From positions 930,001 to 994,000 of the forward strand of contig NZ_CP060697.1 in the NCBI RefSeq assembly GCF_014352855.1: DNA of 64,000 bases, given 5' to 3'. Under the pieces are notes generated by a model. It made no database searches, was not told the DNA's origin, and was given only the letters and a program-made list of their open reading frames with translations. A program made the position numbers and the translations under genes. Below, one piece after another: positions 43,805 through 52,925 of the stretch (position 1 is its first letter; every line of letters starts with the position of its first letter). The stretch is from Sphingomonas sabuli. Its GTDB lineage: Bacteria; Pseudomonadota; Alphaproteobacteria; Sphingomonadales; Sphingomonadaceae.

Positions 43805-44388
43805 GCGCTCCACTTGTCGACCGGCTCCGCGCCAGCCTTGCCGTCGCGCCCGAAGCGCCGCCGATCAGCGGCGACCTGGCCGAATTGCCGGCGGCCGGCG
43901 CGACCCCCGCCGCAGTGCTGGTCGCCATCACTGACCGCCCTGCTCCCGGATTGATCCTGACTGTTCGCCGAGACGACATGCGCACCCATGCCGGGCAGGT
44001 CGCCTTCCCCGGCGGACGCATCGACCCCGGCGAGGAGGCCATCGCCGCGGCGCTGCGCGAAGCCGATGAAGAACTCGGGCTCGATCCGGCCCGCGCGGAG
44101 GTGATCGCGGCGGTCGACCCCTACCTGACCGTCACCGGCTTTGCCGTCACGCCCGTGGTTGCCGTGATCCCGCCCGACCTGCCGCTCGCCCCGCACGAAC
44201 GCGAAGTCGCGGACTGGTTCGAAGCGCCGCTCGCCTTCGTCCTCGACCCGTCCAACCAGCAGCGGCAAAGCGCGGTTTTCGCGGGCCGCGAGCGCCGCTA
44301 CTGGCAGATCGAATGGGAAGGCCGAAAGATCTGGGGCGCGACGGCGGCGATGCTGGTCAACCTGTCGCGGCGGCTGCGGTGGAGCTGA
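43801..44388 (+). CDS. CoA pyrophosphatase, Nudix hydrolase (NudL-like)
   Basis: 195 aa. Complete Nudix box GGRIDPGEEAIAAALREADEELGL (~residues 65-88, GX5EX7REUXEEXGU). The preceding FPGG and the LTVRRDDMRTHAGQVAFPGGR segment are the UPF0035/CoA-type signature. Hydrolyses CoA and its derivatives to 3',5'-ADP and phosphopantetheine. ATG overlaps the DUF1285 stop; the CCA-transferase start lies 10 nt inside its 3' end. Cytoplasmic. Confidence 0.93.
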   Translation: MSAPLVDRLRASLAVAPEAPPISGDLAELPAAGATPAAVLVAITDRPAPGLILTVRRDDMRTHAGQVAFPGGRIDPGEEAIAAALREADEELGLDPARAEVIAAVDPYLTVTGFAVTPVVAVIPPDLPLAPHEREVADWFEAPLAFVLDPSNQQRQSAVFAGRERRYWQIEWEGRKIWGATAAMLVNLSRRLRWS

Positions 44389-45569
44389 GGCTTGACCCGA
44401 AGCACTGGCGCCGGCGTCGCGGGATGAGCCGGCTGCTGGCCGCGCTTGGCGCCAAGGACGGGCTTACCCGCTACGTTGGCGGAGCGGTTCGCGACGGCCT
44501 GCTCGGCCTGCCGGTCAACGATGTCGACCTTGCTACCCGGCTGCTGCCGGACGAGGTGGTCGAGCGGCTTCAGGCCGCGGGGCTGAAGGCGGTGCCGACG
44601 GGGATCGAACATGGCACGATCACCGCCGTCAGCGACGGCCATCCGTATGAGATCACCACCCTGCGCCGTGACGTGGAAACGTTCGGCCGCCGGGCGACGG
44701 TCGCCTTCACCGACGACTGGAAAGAGGACGCGGCGCGCCGCGATTTCACCATCAATGCGCTGATGGCCGACCCGGTCACGGGCGAGGTGTTCGATTATTT
44801 CGATGGCATCGCCGACCTGGAACAGCGGCACCTGCGCTTCATCGGCGATCCGTTCGAGCGCATTGCCGAAGACCATTTGCGAATCCTGCGATTCTTCCGT
44901 TTCCACGCCCGTTTCGGCCGCGGCGACCCGGACGGGGCGGCGCTGGCCGCGTGCCGGCAACGGGCCAATGACCTGATGGCCCTGTCGCGCGAGCGCATCG
45001 CCGACGAATTGACGAAATTGCTGTCGGTCGACGATCCTGTGCCGACGGTGAAGGTGATGCTGGACGCGGCCATCCTGAAGCCCGTTCTGCCCGAGATCGC
45101 GCCGGATGCCTGGCAGGCGCTCAAGGCCTTGATCGAGGCCGAACGCGCCGCCGCTTGCCCCGGCGATCCGCTGCGCCGCCTGTCCGCCCTGCTACCCCGC
45201 GATCCGGCGGTTGCCGCCGACATCGCCGCCCGGTTGAAGCTGTCCAACAAGGCCCGCAAGCGATTGGCCTGCGCGGCCTCCTCGGCGATCGCGGACGACC
45301 CGCGCGAAACCGCCTATCGCGACGGCAGCGAATGCGCCGTCGACCGGCTGCTGCTCGCGGATCGAAGCGCGGACGCGGCGGCGGTCGCGGCGTGGCCGGT
45401 TCCCCGCCTTCCGGTGGGCGGCGGGGCGCTGATCAAGCGCGGTGTGTCCGAAGGTCCGATGGTGTCGCGCACCCTGCGCGCGATCGAGGACCGCTGGATC
45501 GCGGCCGGCTATCCGGACGGCGCGGATCTCGATGCTATCGTGACCGACGCCGTCGCGGCCGCGCGTTAA
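44379..45569 (+). CDS. cca: CCA tRNA nucleotidyltransferase (poly(A) polymerase family)
   Basis: 396 aa. Class II nucleotidyltransferase that adds or repairs the tRNA 3' CCA. GGAVRDGLLG, the catalytic NDVDLATRL (DxD type), RRDVETFG and RRDFTINALM are present, followed by GDPFERIAEDHLRILRFFRF. GTG start at 44379 lies inside the Nudix gene; ATG at 44424 is an alternative 15 codons later, but the longer form keeps the N-terminal helix usual in alphaproteobacterial proteins. The tRNA-Gln in this window already carries its CCA in DNA. Confidence 0.93.
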   Translation: MELRLDPKHWRRRRGMSRLLAALGAKDGLTRYVGGAVRDGLLGLPVNDVDLATRLLPDEVVERLQAAGLKAVPTGIEHGTITAVSDGHPYEITTLRRDVETFGRRATVAFTDDWKEDAARRDFTINALMADPVTGEVFDYFDGIADLEQRHLRFIGDPFERIAEDHLRILRFFRFHARFGRGDPDGAALAACRQRANDLMALSRERIADELTKLLSVDDPVPTVKVMLDAAILKPVLPEIAPDAWQALKALIEAERAAACPGDPLRRLSALLPRDPAVAADIAARLKLSNKARKRLACAASSAIADDPRETAYRDGSECAVDRLLLADRSADAAAVAAWPVPRLPVGGGALIKRGVSEGPMVSRTLRAIEDRWIAAGYPDGADLDAIVTDAVAAAR

Positions 45570-45611
45570 CTCCGCTTCAACTCCGCTGCCCCTATTCCCT
45601 GATGGTTAATT

Positions 45612-45633
45612 GCGCGGTGACGATAGTCCGCGC
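45612..45633 (+). promoter_or_regulatory. Inverted repeat upstream of DUF4402 gene
   Basis: GCGCGG (45612-45617) and CCGCGC (45628-45633) are perfect complements with a 10-nt loop in the 87-nt gap. It lies 24 nt before the GTG start. It may be a weak hairpin or operator; no T-run follows, so it is not an intrinsic terminator. Confidence 0.3.
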
Positions 45634-45656
45634 GCTGCTCGACCGGGGGCAAATCA

Positions 45657-46166
45657 GTGGGGCTTCGCCTTGCGACGATTGCGATAATGGCGTTCGCGAC
45701 TGCCCTGGCAGCCGCGCCGCCGGCGCACGCCGCGAGCATTACCGCGACGGTCAAGGCCAAGGTCATCAAGCCGCTGTCGCTCAAATCGATCAGCAACTTC
45801 GACCTTGGCACCATCATCCTCAGCCAGGGCACTTGGTCCGGAGCGGTCGTGCGGCTGACCCGTACCGGCACCTTCACCTGTCCCGCGCAAGCCACCTGCA
45901 CCGGTGCGCGCACGGTTGCCGGCTACAACATCTCCGGCAGCAACGGCGAGCGGGCGATCATTCGTGCGCCCAACGTGATCCTGACCAACCAAGCCAATGC
46001 GAGCAAAAAACTGACGCTGGTCCCCGACGCCCCGGCCAGCGTCACCTTCACCAACAGCGGGTCCAAGGGGATCGATTTCCCGGTCGGCGGATCGATCACC
46101 ATCGATTCGACCACGGCGGGGGGCACCTACGTCGGGACGTTCAACGTCACCGCGGAATATCAGTAA
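45657..46166 (+). CDS. Exported DUF4402 domain protein
   Basis: 169 aa. GTG start with GGGGGC upstream. Signal peptide 1-25 (IAIMAFATALAAAPPAHA). The mature domain begins ITATVKAKVIKPLSLKSISNFDLGTIILS, the DUF4402 opening, and ends GGTYVGTFNVTAEYQ, a beta-strand typical of pilin-like or surface domains. One Cys pair (CPAQATC) is close together. DUF4402 proteins resemble fimbrial or chaperone-usher subunits in layout, but no usher or chaperone gene is nearby. Convergent with the GGDEF/EAL gene, 6 nt between stops. Confidence 0.83.
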   Translation: MGLRLATIAIMAFATALAAAPPAHAASITATVKAKVIKPLSLKSISNFDLGTIILSQGTWSGAVVRLTRTGTFTCPAQATCTGARTVAGYNISGSNGERAIIRAPNVILTNQANASKKLTLVPDAPASVTFTNSGSKGIDFPVGGSITIDSTTAGGTYVGTFNVTAEYQ

Positions 46167-46172
46167 GGCCGG

Positions 46173-47915
46173 TCAGGCCGGCCGGCGGCGCGTCGTGAAA
46201 TATTCCAGCGCCGCGCCAGGCTCCAGCGGCCGTGCGAAATAATAGCCCTGCCCGCTGGCGCAGCCGAGCGTGGCCAAAGTCGTCGCCAGCTCGACCGTCT
46301 CGATCCCCTCGGCGGTCGTCGACATGCCCAGGGCCTCCGCAAGGCCAAGCACCGCGCGAACGATCGCGACGGCGTCGGGATCGGTCATCATCCCGCTGAC
46401 AAAGCTCTTGTCGATCTTGAGCACGTCGATCGGCAGGCGCTGCAGATAGGCAAGGCTGGAATAACCGGTGCCGAAATCGTCCATCGCCACCGTCGTATCG
46501 AGCGCCTTCAACGCTTCGAACACTCGGGTCGCGCGGGCCGGATCCTGGACGATCGAACTTTCGGTCAATTCTAGCGTCAGCCGGTCGCCGGTCAGCCCGC
46601 TGGAGCGCAGGGCGTCGGCCACGACTTCGGCGATATTGTCGCGGGCGACCTGGATCGCCGACAGGTTCACGCCAACGTAGCAGGGCAGCACTTCGCCGGC
46701 GGCCTCGTCCCAGCCGGCCAAGGTGCGCGCAGCCTTGTCCATGGCCCACCGGCCGAGTTGCAGGATGAGCCCGGATTCTTCGGCCACGGGAATGAATTCT
46801 GCGGGAGAAATCTCTCCCCTGTCGGGGTGAGTCCAGCGGGCCAGCGCCTCGAACCCGGACACCCTGCCCGACTTGAGGTCGATCAGCGGCTGGTAGCAAA
46901 GCGTCAACTGGTCCTTGTCCAGCGCCCGGCGAAGCTCGGTTTCGATCGAGAAGCGGCGCCGCGCGAGGCTTGCCTCCTTGGGCTCGTAGACTTCCGGCTT
47001 GCCCGACTGCTTGGCTTGCTTGACCGCGAACTGGGCGCTGCGGAAGATTTCCTCGGCATCCTGCTCGGCATTCATCAGCGCCAGACCGATCGCGCAATCG
47101 ACGCGGATGTCGAGCTCGGACAGATGGAACGGCTCCGACATCACATCGCGAATGCGCGCGGCGGCGGTCAGCGCATCCTCGGTCCCGCGCCGAAGCGACA
47201 CCAATATGCCGAATTCGTTACCGCCGGTGCGGGCCAGCACGTCGCCGCCGCGCAGCGCCGACATCAGCCGCCGGGCGAAGGTGATCAGCAGCTCGTCGCC
47301 GGCGATGCTGCCCATGCTCTCGTTGATCCGGCTGAACCGCAGCACGTCTACCACCAGCACCGCATGGTGACGATCGGACGCGGCATCCAGACTTGCCCGC
47401 TCGATTTCCTCGGTAAAGGCAAGGCGATTGGGAAGGCCGGTCAGGCTGTCGCGCAGCATTTCCGAGCGCAGCGCGAGTTCCGACTGCACCTCCGCAGTGC
47501 GGTCGACGACGCTGACCAGGCAACGGCGTTTGCCCGAGGCGAGCAGCGGGAGCGGCGCAAGTTTCATCTTCAGGAAGCGCTTGCGCGGGCCTTCGCCATC
47601 GATGAAGTCGAGCTCGTCGTCGACCTGGTCCGTTGCTTCCAGATAGTTTCGAATGAACGCGCCGCCGGGGCCCTGGGCATGATGCCGAAACATGTCGGCA
47701 AAGGCGGCCGCGTTGCCGTGACAGCCGGCCAGTTCGAAGAACTTCACGTTGACGCCGTGAACCCACAACCGGCCATCCTGCAGCGAGAAGATCGCCGCCG
47801 CGATCGGCAGCGCGGCCAGCAACTGGTTGTCGATGGCGTCCGCATTGGGCGCGAGCGCAGGCACGGCGCTGGTGCGCGTCCAGGTCGGCTCCCGGCGCTG
47901 TTCTGCGGCTCGCAT
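46173..47915 (-). CDS. GGDEF/EAL protein with degenerate cyclase and intact phosphodiesterase
   Basis: 580 aa. An N-terminal PAS-like region (~35-150) precedes a GGDEF domain (~160-300) whose A-site reads GGNEF; D to N at the third position should remove cyclase activity, but RGGD five residues upstream keeps the RxxD I-site pattern. The EAL domain (~320-575) has every catalytic block: FEALARW, GVNLSA, ELTESS, MDDFGTGYSSL, KIDKSFV, AEGIET and GQGYYF. It should hydrolyse c-di-GMP, with the GGDEF acting as a GTP or c-di-GMP sensor. No membrane helix. An in-frame GTG at 47921 is an alternative start. Confidence 0.93.
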   Translation of the reverse strand: MRAAEQRREPTWTRTSAVPALAPNADAIDNQLLAALPIAAAIFSLQDGRLWVHGVNVKFFELAGCHGNAAAFADMFRHHAQGPGGAFIRNYLEATDQVDDELDFIDGEGPRKRFLKMKLAPLPLLASGKRRCLVSVVDRTAEVQSELALRSEMLRDSLTGLPNRLAFTEEIERASLDAASDRHHAVLVVDVLRFSRINESMGSIAGDELLITFARRLMSALRGGDVLARTGGNEFGILVSLRRGTEDALTAAARIRDVMSEPFHLSELDIRVDCAIGLALMNAEQDAEEIFRSAQFAVKQAKQSGKPEVYEPKEASLARRRFSIETELRRALDKDQLTLCYQPLIDLKSGRVSGFEALARWTHPDRGEISPAEFIPVAEESGLILQLGRWAMDKAARTLAGWDEAAGEVLPCYVGVNLSAIQVARDNIAEVVADALRSSGLTGDRLTLELTESSIVQDPARATRVFEALKALDTTVAMDDFGTGYSSLAYLQRLPIDVLKIDKSFVSGMMTDPDAVAIVRAVLGLAEALGMSTTAEGIETVELATTLATLGCASGQGYYFARPLEPGAALEYFTTRRRPA

Positions 47916-48009
47916 GGACACCGCTATGAACGAGGCAGGTTAATTCAAAGTATCCGGCGACCGCGCAAACATCTGGTTGACCTGCCTCAGGTTCGGCGAG
48001 GCAAGTGCC

Positions 48010-50241
48010 TTAGTTGAAACGATTATTCCGCGGAAAGCCGATCGGTGGCATCCGTCCGGCCGCACCGCGCGCCGCGCGCCAGGGCGTGAGATCGCTTTCG
48101 GTGCGCGTCCGCCCGGTCTCTCCACCCAGTCCCCAGCTAAGACCGTCGGCAAGGGAAAAGGCCAGCGCGTCGGACAGTCCGCCGTCGCGATAGCGCTGGA
48201 GCAGCACGCCCTGCCCGCGCGACATTTCCGGCAGGTCGGACAAGGCGAAGACCAGCAGCTTGCGGTTTTCGCCGACGACCGCGACCGCATCGGCATCGGC
48301 CGGCACGGGCCGTACCACCGCCAGTTTCGCGCCGGGCTTCAAGTTGACCAGCTGCTTGCCCTTGCGCGTCTCGGCCAGCGTGGCCTCGCCCGAAGCAAGG
48401 AAGCCGCGCCCCTCCGACGATGCCAGCAACAATTTCTTGCCAGGGGCCGACACCAGCAGGTTGACGATCTCCACGTCGGGCTCGAGGTCGATTTGCAGGC
48501 GCACCGGCTCGCCGAATCCGCGCCCGCCGGGCAGCTTGTCGCCGGCCAGCGTGTAGACCCGACCGTTATCGGCAAACAGCGCCAGCTTGTCCGTCGTCTG
48601 CGCGTGGAAATGCTTGTACGGACCGTCGCCTTCGCGCCATTTCAGCGCGTCGATCTCGTCCAGCGCGACATGTCCCTTCATCGCCCGGATCCAGCCGCGC
48701 TGCGACAGGATGACGGTGATCGGCTCCTTCTCGATCATCGCCGACCAGTCGATGTCGCCCCGCGCGCTGACCGCTTCGGGACGAAGCCCGGTGCGGCGCT
48801 CGTCGCCGAACTTGTCCTTCATCGCGGCAAGGTCGCGCTTGAGCCGCGTCTTCTGCCGCTCGCGGCTGCCAACCAGCTTGTCGAGCTCGGCCCGCTCCTT
48901 CTGCAGCGCGTCGCGCTCCTTCTGCAGCTCCATCTCCTCCAGCTTGCGCAACGACCGCAGCCGCATGTTGAGGATGGCTTCGGCCTGCCGGTCGGTCAGC
49001 GCGAACTCGGCGATCATGATCGGCTTGGGCTCATCCTGCGTACGGATGATCTCGATCACCCGGTCGAGGTTAAGGAAGGCGATCAGAAAGCCTTCGACCA
49101 GTTCCAGTCGGTCGTCGATCTTGCCGATCCGGTGCAGCGAGCGATTGACCAGCACGGTGAATTGGAACTCGAGCCAAGCGAGCAGCGCCTCCTTGAGGCT
49201 CATCACCCCGGGCGTGCGCTCCTTGTCGAGCACGTTGAGATTGAGCGGAAAGCGGGTTTCCAGCTCGGTCAGCCGGTACAGGCTTTCCTCCAGCAGGCCG
49301 GCGTCCACGGTGCGGCTGCGCGGTTCGAGGATCACGCGCAGGTCTTCCGCGCTCTCGTCGCGGACGTCGGCCAGGATCGGCAGCTTCTTGTCGGCGATCA
49401 GGGCAGCGATCTGCTCGATCAGCTTGCCCTTCTGCACACCGTACGGGATCTCGGTGACCAGCAGGTGCCAGGCGCCGCCCTTTTCAACCACCTTTTCGAT
49501 CCGCGCGCGCAACCGGAAGGAGCCGCGGCCGCTGACATAGGCGCGCTCGATCGTTTCCGCGTCGTCGACCAGGATCCCGCCGGTCGGGAAGTCGGGACCG
49601 CGCACCATTTGCAGGATGTCGCGATCGTCCAGCCGGCTGTTGTCGATCAGCGCCATGGCCGCGTCGGCCAGTTCGCCGACGTTGTGCGGCGGTATCGATG
49701 TCGCCATGCCGACGGCAATGCCGCTGGCGCCGTTGGCGAGCAGGTTGGGGAACAGGCCGGGGAAGACTTCCGGCTCTTCTTCCTCGCCATTGTAGGTGGC
49801 GCGAAAATCGACCGTTCCTTCGTCGAGCCCGGCCATCAGCGCCATGGCGACGTCAGTCAGCCGCGCCTCGGTGTAGCGGTAGGCGGCGGCGTTATCCCCG
49901 TCGATGTTGCCGAAATTGCCCTGCCCGTCGACCAGCGGATAGCGAAGCGCGAAATCCTGCGCGAGACGGACCATCGCGTCGTACACCGACTGATCGCCGT
50001 GCGGGTGATATTTGCCGATGACGTCGCCGACCACACGGGCGCTTTTCTTGTAGGCGCCGGCGGGATCGAGCCGAAGCAGCCGCATCGCCCACAGCAGCCG
50101 CCGGTGCACCGGCTTCAACCCGTCGCGGACGTCGGGCAGCGAACGGGCGGTGATCGTCGACAGCGCATAGACAAGGTAGCGCTCGGACAGCGCCGCATCG
50201 AACGGGGTCTCGATAATGGAATCGGTAGGGTGGTCGGCCAT
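48010..50241 (-). CDS. parC: DNA topoisomerase IV subunit A
   Basis: 743 aa. Decatenates daughter chromosomes with ParE. Catalytic tyrosine is Y123 in [11 protein letters not shown]. The quinolone region [15 protein letters not shown] (~77-90) has Gln84 and Asp88 where E. coli ParC has Ser80 and Glu84. The C-terminal half holds the GyrA-like beta-pinwheel repeats; there is no GyrA-box, which separates ParC from GyrA. Intact, normal length. parE is not in the window. It is the only gene between the GGDEF/EAL gene and the tRNA on this strand. Confidence 0.96.
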   Translation of the reverse strand: MADHPTDSIIETPFDAALSERYLVYALSTITARSLPDVRDGLKPVHRRLLWAMRLLRLDPAGAYKKSARVVGDVIGKYHPHGDQSVYDAMVRLAQDFALRYPLVDGQGNFGNIDGDNAAAYRYTEARLTDVAMALMAGLDEGTVDFRATYNGEEEEPEVFPGLFPNLLANGASGIAVGMATSIPPHNVGELADAAMALIDNSRLDDRDILQMVRGPDFPTGGILVDDAETIERAYVSGRGSFRLRARIEKVVEKGGAWHLLVTEIPYGVQKGKLIEQIAALIADKKLPILADVRDESAEDLRVILEPRSRTVDAGLLEESLYRLTELETRFPLNLNVLDKERTPGVMSLKEALLAWLEFQFTVLVNRSLHRIGKIDDRLELVEGFLIAFLNLDRVIEIIRTQDEPKPIMIAEFALTDRQAEAILNMRLRSLRKLEEMELQKERDALQKERAELDKLVGSRERQKTRLKRDLAAMKDKFGDERRTGLRPEAVSARGDIDWSAMIEKEPITVILSQRGWIRAMKGHVALDEIDALKWREGDGPYKHFHAQTTDKLALFADNGRVYTLAGDKLPGGRGFGEPVRLQIDLEPDVEIVNLLVSAPGKKLLLASSEGRGFLASGEATLAETRKGKQLVNLKPGAKLAVVRPVPADADAVAVVGENRKLLVFALSDLPEMSRGQGVLLQRYRDGGLSDALAFSLADGLSWGLGGETGRTRTESDLTPWRAARGAAGRMPPIGFPRNNRFN

Positions 50242-50404
50242 GGCCGCTCGCTAGCAAGCCCGGCGAGCGCTCGCCACTGCTTCCATGCCCCGCGGCGCAC
50301 CGGGGCGTCGCGACCCCTGATCCCTAATCATCGGCTTTTGATCTGAAGGTTGCCGATAACGCCCGTCCGCTATCAGGAACTTGCGCGTGTCGGTGCCGGA
50401 TGGC

Positions 50405-50478
50405 TGGATGCCCCGTGAGGATTCGAACCTCAATTGACGGAGTCAGAGTCCGTAGTCTTACCATTAGACGACGGGGCA
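50405..50478 (-). tRNA. tRNA-Gln (anticodon CTG)
   Basis: 74 nt including encoded CCA. Acceptor stem TGCCCCG pairs with CGGGGCA; the D-arm contains TAATGGTA; anticodon arm ACGGA-CTCTGAC-TCCGT gives anticodon CTG, decoding CAG; the T-arm has GGTTCGAATCC. A TCCA tail follows the acceptor stem in DNA, so the discriminator is T and the CCA is genomic. Preceded by a promoter at 50501-50529. It lies between parC and ppx. Confidence 0.95.
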
Positions 50479-50500
50479 GCGCCGCTGTCGGCGAGGGCGC

Positions 50501-50529
50501 GAAATAGGGATTCGGCCACTATCGGTCAA
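50501..50529 (-). promoter_or_regulatory. Sigma-70-type promoter of tRNA-Gln
   Basis: On the minus strand: TTGACC (50524-50529), 17-nt spacer, TATTTC (50501-50506), 22 nt upstream of the tRNA 5' end. The -35 is close to consensus and the -10 is partial. Position and spacing fit a stable-RNA promoter. Confidence 0.55.
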
Positions 50530-50664
50530 CCGGCGCGATGGTGACCCCGGAAAGTCCAAAAATTCGCGCATTCTTGCGCTTTTGTCACAATCCGGCTTAC
50601 AGTCGTGGCAAGTCAGCCGCCGGTATCGTCCGACGGTGCAGCTACAAGAACGGGCGTTTTTTTG

Positions 50665-51723
50665 ATGGCGCAGAATGTCGCCAGCGCGCCGGGCCCGCAA
50701 ATGCGGCAAGGCCCGGCTTTCCAGAGCCCGCCCGATGGGCGGCACCTCCACTCGCCCGGGCATCGCCACACCTATGGCGCGCTCGACCTTGGCACCAACA
50801 ATTGCCGGCTGCTGATTGCCCGTCCCAACGACGGCAGCTTCACCGTCATCGACGCTTTTTCGCGCATCGTTCGGCTTGGAGACGGCCTGTCGCAGACCGG
50901 CCGCCTGTCCGACGACGCGATGGACCGCGCGGTGGGCGCGCTGAGCATCTGCGCCGACAAGCTGCGCCGCCGCAACGTCTCGCTTGCCCGGTCGGTCGCG
51001 ACCGAGGCCTGCCGCCGCGCCGCCAACGGCAGGAAATTCATCGAGCGAGTGCGCGACGAGACCGGCATCGTGCTGGAAATCATTGAGCCCGGCGAAGAAG
51101 CGCGGTTGGCCATGCTCGGCTGCCACAAGCTGCTGGAGCCGGGCGACGGACCGGCGCTGATCTTCGACATCGGCGGCGGATCGACCGAGCTGGTGCTGAT
51201 CGACCAGGTCGACGGCACGCCCAAGATCCGCAGCTGGTGGAGCGCCCCGTGGGGCGTCGTCTCGCTGACCGAAAGCGAAGGACGCGAAGCGTTGGAAGGC
51301 GAGGATCGCGTGCGCGCCTACCGCCGCATGCGCGAGCGTGTGCGCCGGTCATTCGACCAATTCGAAGCCATGCTGCCCGGCGACCGCGACGGCATCCGTC
51401 TGCTCGGCACCAGCGGCACGGTCACCACCTTGGCCAGCGTCCATCTTGCCCTGCCCAGTTACGACCGGCGCGCGGTCGACGGCCTTCACGTGCCGATCGA
51501 CGCCATGCGGTCGGTCAGCACGATGATCGCTGAAATGACCTTTTCCGAACGCGCCGCCTTGCCCTGCATCGGCGCCGACCGTGCCGACCTGGTCGTCGCC
51601 GGCTGCGCGATCCTGGAAGCGATCATCGAAATCTGGCCGGCGACCAAGCTGGGCGTTGCCGACCGCGGAATCCGCGAGGGCATCTTGCGCTCGCTGATGG
51701 CCAAAGACGGATATTTGCTGTGA
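50665..51723 (+). CDS. ppx: Exopolyphosphatase / guanosine pentaphosphatase family protein
   Basis: 352 aa. Ppx/GppA actin-like phosphatase: YGALDLGTNNCRLLIA (phosphate loop 1), FDIGGGSTELVLI (loop 2), EPGEEARLAMLG and GTSGTVTTLA. Hydrolyses polyphosphate or pppGpp; the two activities cannot be separated by eye. It lacks the C-terminal HD-type domain of long E. coli Ppx, as usual in alphaproteobacteria. A ~30-residue unstructured start precedes the fold; ATG 50701 is an alternative start. Its TGA overlaps the rlmE GTG. Confidence 0.9.
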   Translation: MAQNVASAPGPQMRQGPAFQSPPDGRHLHSPGHRHTYGALDLGTNNCRLLIARPNDGSFTVIDAFSRIVRLGDGLSQTGRLSDDAMDRAVGALSICADKLRRRNVSLARSVATEACRRAANGRKFIERVRDETGIVLEIIEPGEEARLAMLGCHKLLEPGDGPALIFDIGGGSTELVLIDQVDGTPKIRSWWSAPWGVVSLTESEGREALEGEDRVRAYRRMRERVRRSFDQFEAMLPGDRDGIRLLGTSGTVTTLASVHLALPSYDRRAVDGLHVPIDAMRSVSTMIAEMTFSERAALPCIGADRADLVVAGCAILEAIIEIWPATKLGVADRGIREGILRSLMAKDGYLL

Positions 51724-52391
51724 CCGGCCCCCGCGGCCCGCGGCAGCGGGTGCGGACCGCGCGCAACCGCACCGCTTCCTCCACCCGCTGGCTGCAGCGC
51801 CAGCTCAACGACCCGTACGTGCGCAAGGCCAAGGCGGAAAACTACCGCAGCCGCGCGGCATACAAGCTGCTGGAGTTGGACGACCGCTTCGGCCTGCTTA
51901 AGGGCGCGACGGCAATCGTCGACCTGGGCATTGCGCCGGGCGGATGGAGCCAGGTGGTCCGCCGCCGCGTGCCGAAGGCCAACGTGGTCGGCATCGACCT
52001 GTTGCCGACCGACCCGATCGACGGCGTCGAGATCCTGCAAATGGATTTCATGGACGACAGCGCGCCCGAAAAGCTGAAGGCGGCGCTGGGCGGACCCGCC
52101 GACCTTGTCCTGTCCGACATGGCCGCCAACACCGTCGGCCATCCGCAGACCGATCATCTGCGCACCATGGGACTGGTCGAGGCGGGATTGATGTTCGCCG
52201 CCGAAATCCTGCGGCCGGGCGGCGCCTTCGTTGCCAAGGTCCTGGCCGGCGGTGCGGACAACGACCTGGTCGCGGATCTCAAGCGGCAATTCACCACCGT
52301 CAAGCACGCCAAGCCGCCCGCCAGCCGCAAGGACTCGTCCGAATGGTATGTGGTGGCGCAGGGCTTCAAAGGCGGCCCGCCGCCCGCGTGA
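51720..52391 (+). CDS. rlmE: 23S rRNA (uridine-2552-2'-O)-methyltransferase RlmE
   Basis: 223 aa. FtsJ/RrmJ methyltransferase. The catalytic K-D-K-E tetrad is visible: K in RSRAAYKLLE, D in LVLSDMAAN, K in FVAKVL, E in SSEWYVVA. SAM motif I reads VDLGIAPGGW. Methylates U2552 in the A-loop late in 50S assembly. GTG start overlapping the ppx stop (GTGA). The ppx-rlmE pair is common in alphaproteobacteria. Basic N-terminal tail (GPRQRVRTARNRT) likely contacts RNA. Confidence 0.96.
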   Translation: MTGPRGPRQRVRTARNRTASSTRWLQRQLNDPYVRKAKAENYRSRAAYKLLELDDRFGLLKGATAIVDLGIAPGGWSQVVRRRVPKANVVGIDLLPTDPIDGVEILQMDFMDDSAPEKLKAALGGPADLVLSDMAANTVGHPQTDHLRTMGLVEAGLMFAAEILRPGGAFVAKVLAGGADNDLVADLKRQFTTVKHAKPPASRKDSSEWYVVAQGFKGGPPPA

Positions 52392-52400
52392 GTATCGCCC

Positions 52401-52428
52401 CGCCGCCATAGCGGTTAGGCTGGCGGCG
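52401..52428 (+). promoter_or_regulatory. Perfect 8-bp hairpin before the 2TM potassium channel gene
   Basis: CGCCGCCA (52401-52408) and TGGCGGCG (52421-52428) pair perfectly over a 12-nt loop. It fills most of the 57-nt gap between rlmE and the channel gene, 20 nt before its start. No T-run follows, so it may protect or attenuate the transcript rather than terminate it. Confidence 0.45.
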
Positions 52429-52448
52429 ACGAATCGCGAGGGGGTGCG

Positions 52449-52922
52449 ATGTTGGCGAACATTTATGCGATGCTGATTTCGGTGACGCTGATCGTCGGCA
52501 CCGTTTTTATCCATTACGAAGTGCTGACCACCCGCTGGCCGGTGGAGAAGCAATTCACCAGCGTCCGGCGTGGCATGATCCGGCTGCTTGCCGCGATCTT
52601 CTTCGCGCATGTCGCGGAAATCGTGCTCTACGGCGCCGCCTATTTCCTGATGCACGGCCATTTCGGCCTCGGCACGCTGACCGGGGCGATGGACGGCACC
52701 GTCATGGACTACATGTATTTCTCGGCCGTCAGCTACACCACGCTGGGCTTCGGCGACGTCATCCCGGCGGGGCCGATCCGGATCGTCTGCGCGATCGAAT
52801 CGCTCAACGGGCTGGTGCTGATCGGCTGGTCGACGTCCTACACGTATCTCGCCATGCAGCGCTTTTCCCGGGCGGCTCGGCGGCTGCACGCCGACCTGCA
52901 TCCCGATGCCGGAGTCTCGTGA
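52449..52922 (+). CDS. Two-TM potassium channel family protein
   Basis: 157 aa. Hydrophobic segments at ~3-22, ~43-67 and ~112-133, with a pore loop whose filter reads TTLGFGD (~97-103). GFG replaces the usual GYG and is found in some K+ channels (Ion_trans_2). The N-terminal helix adds a third TM segment. It lacks a voltage sensor and regulatory RCK domain. Ribosome site GAGGGGG. It follows ppx-rlmE. It is unrelated in type to the Kv channel at 12.4 kb. Convergent with the DsbA-like gene (3 nt gap). Confidence 0.85.
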   Translation: MLANIYAMLISVTLIVGTVFIHYEVLTTRWPVEKQFTSVRRGMIRLLAAIFFAHVAEIVLYGAAYFLMHGHFGLGTLTGAMDGTVMDYMYFSAVSYTTLGFGDVIPAGPIRIVCAIESLNGLVLIGWSTSYTYLAMQRFSRAARRLHADLHPDAGVS

Positions 52923-52925
52923 GGC

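Noticed and set aside
47941..48009. TGCCTC/GAGGCA hairpin after parC as a terminator
   Set aside because: Stem is only 6 bp with no T-run; not strong enough to call.
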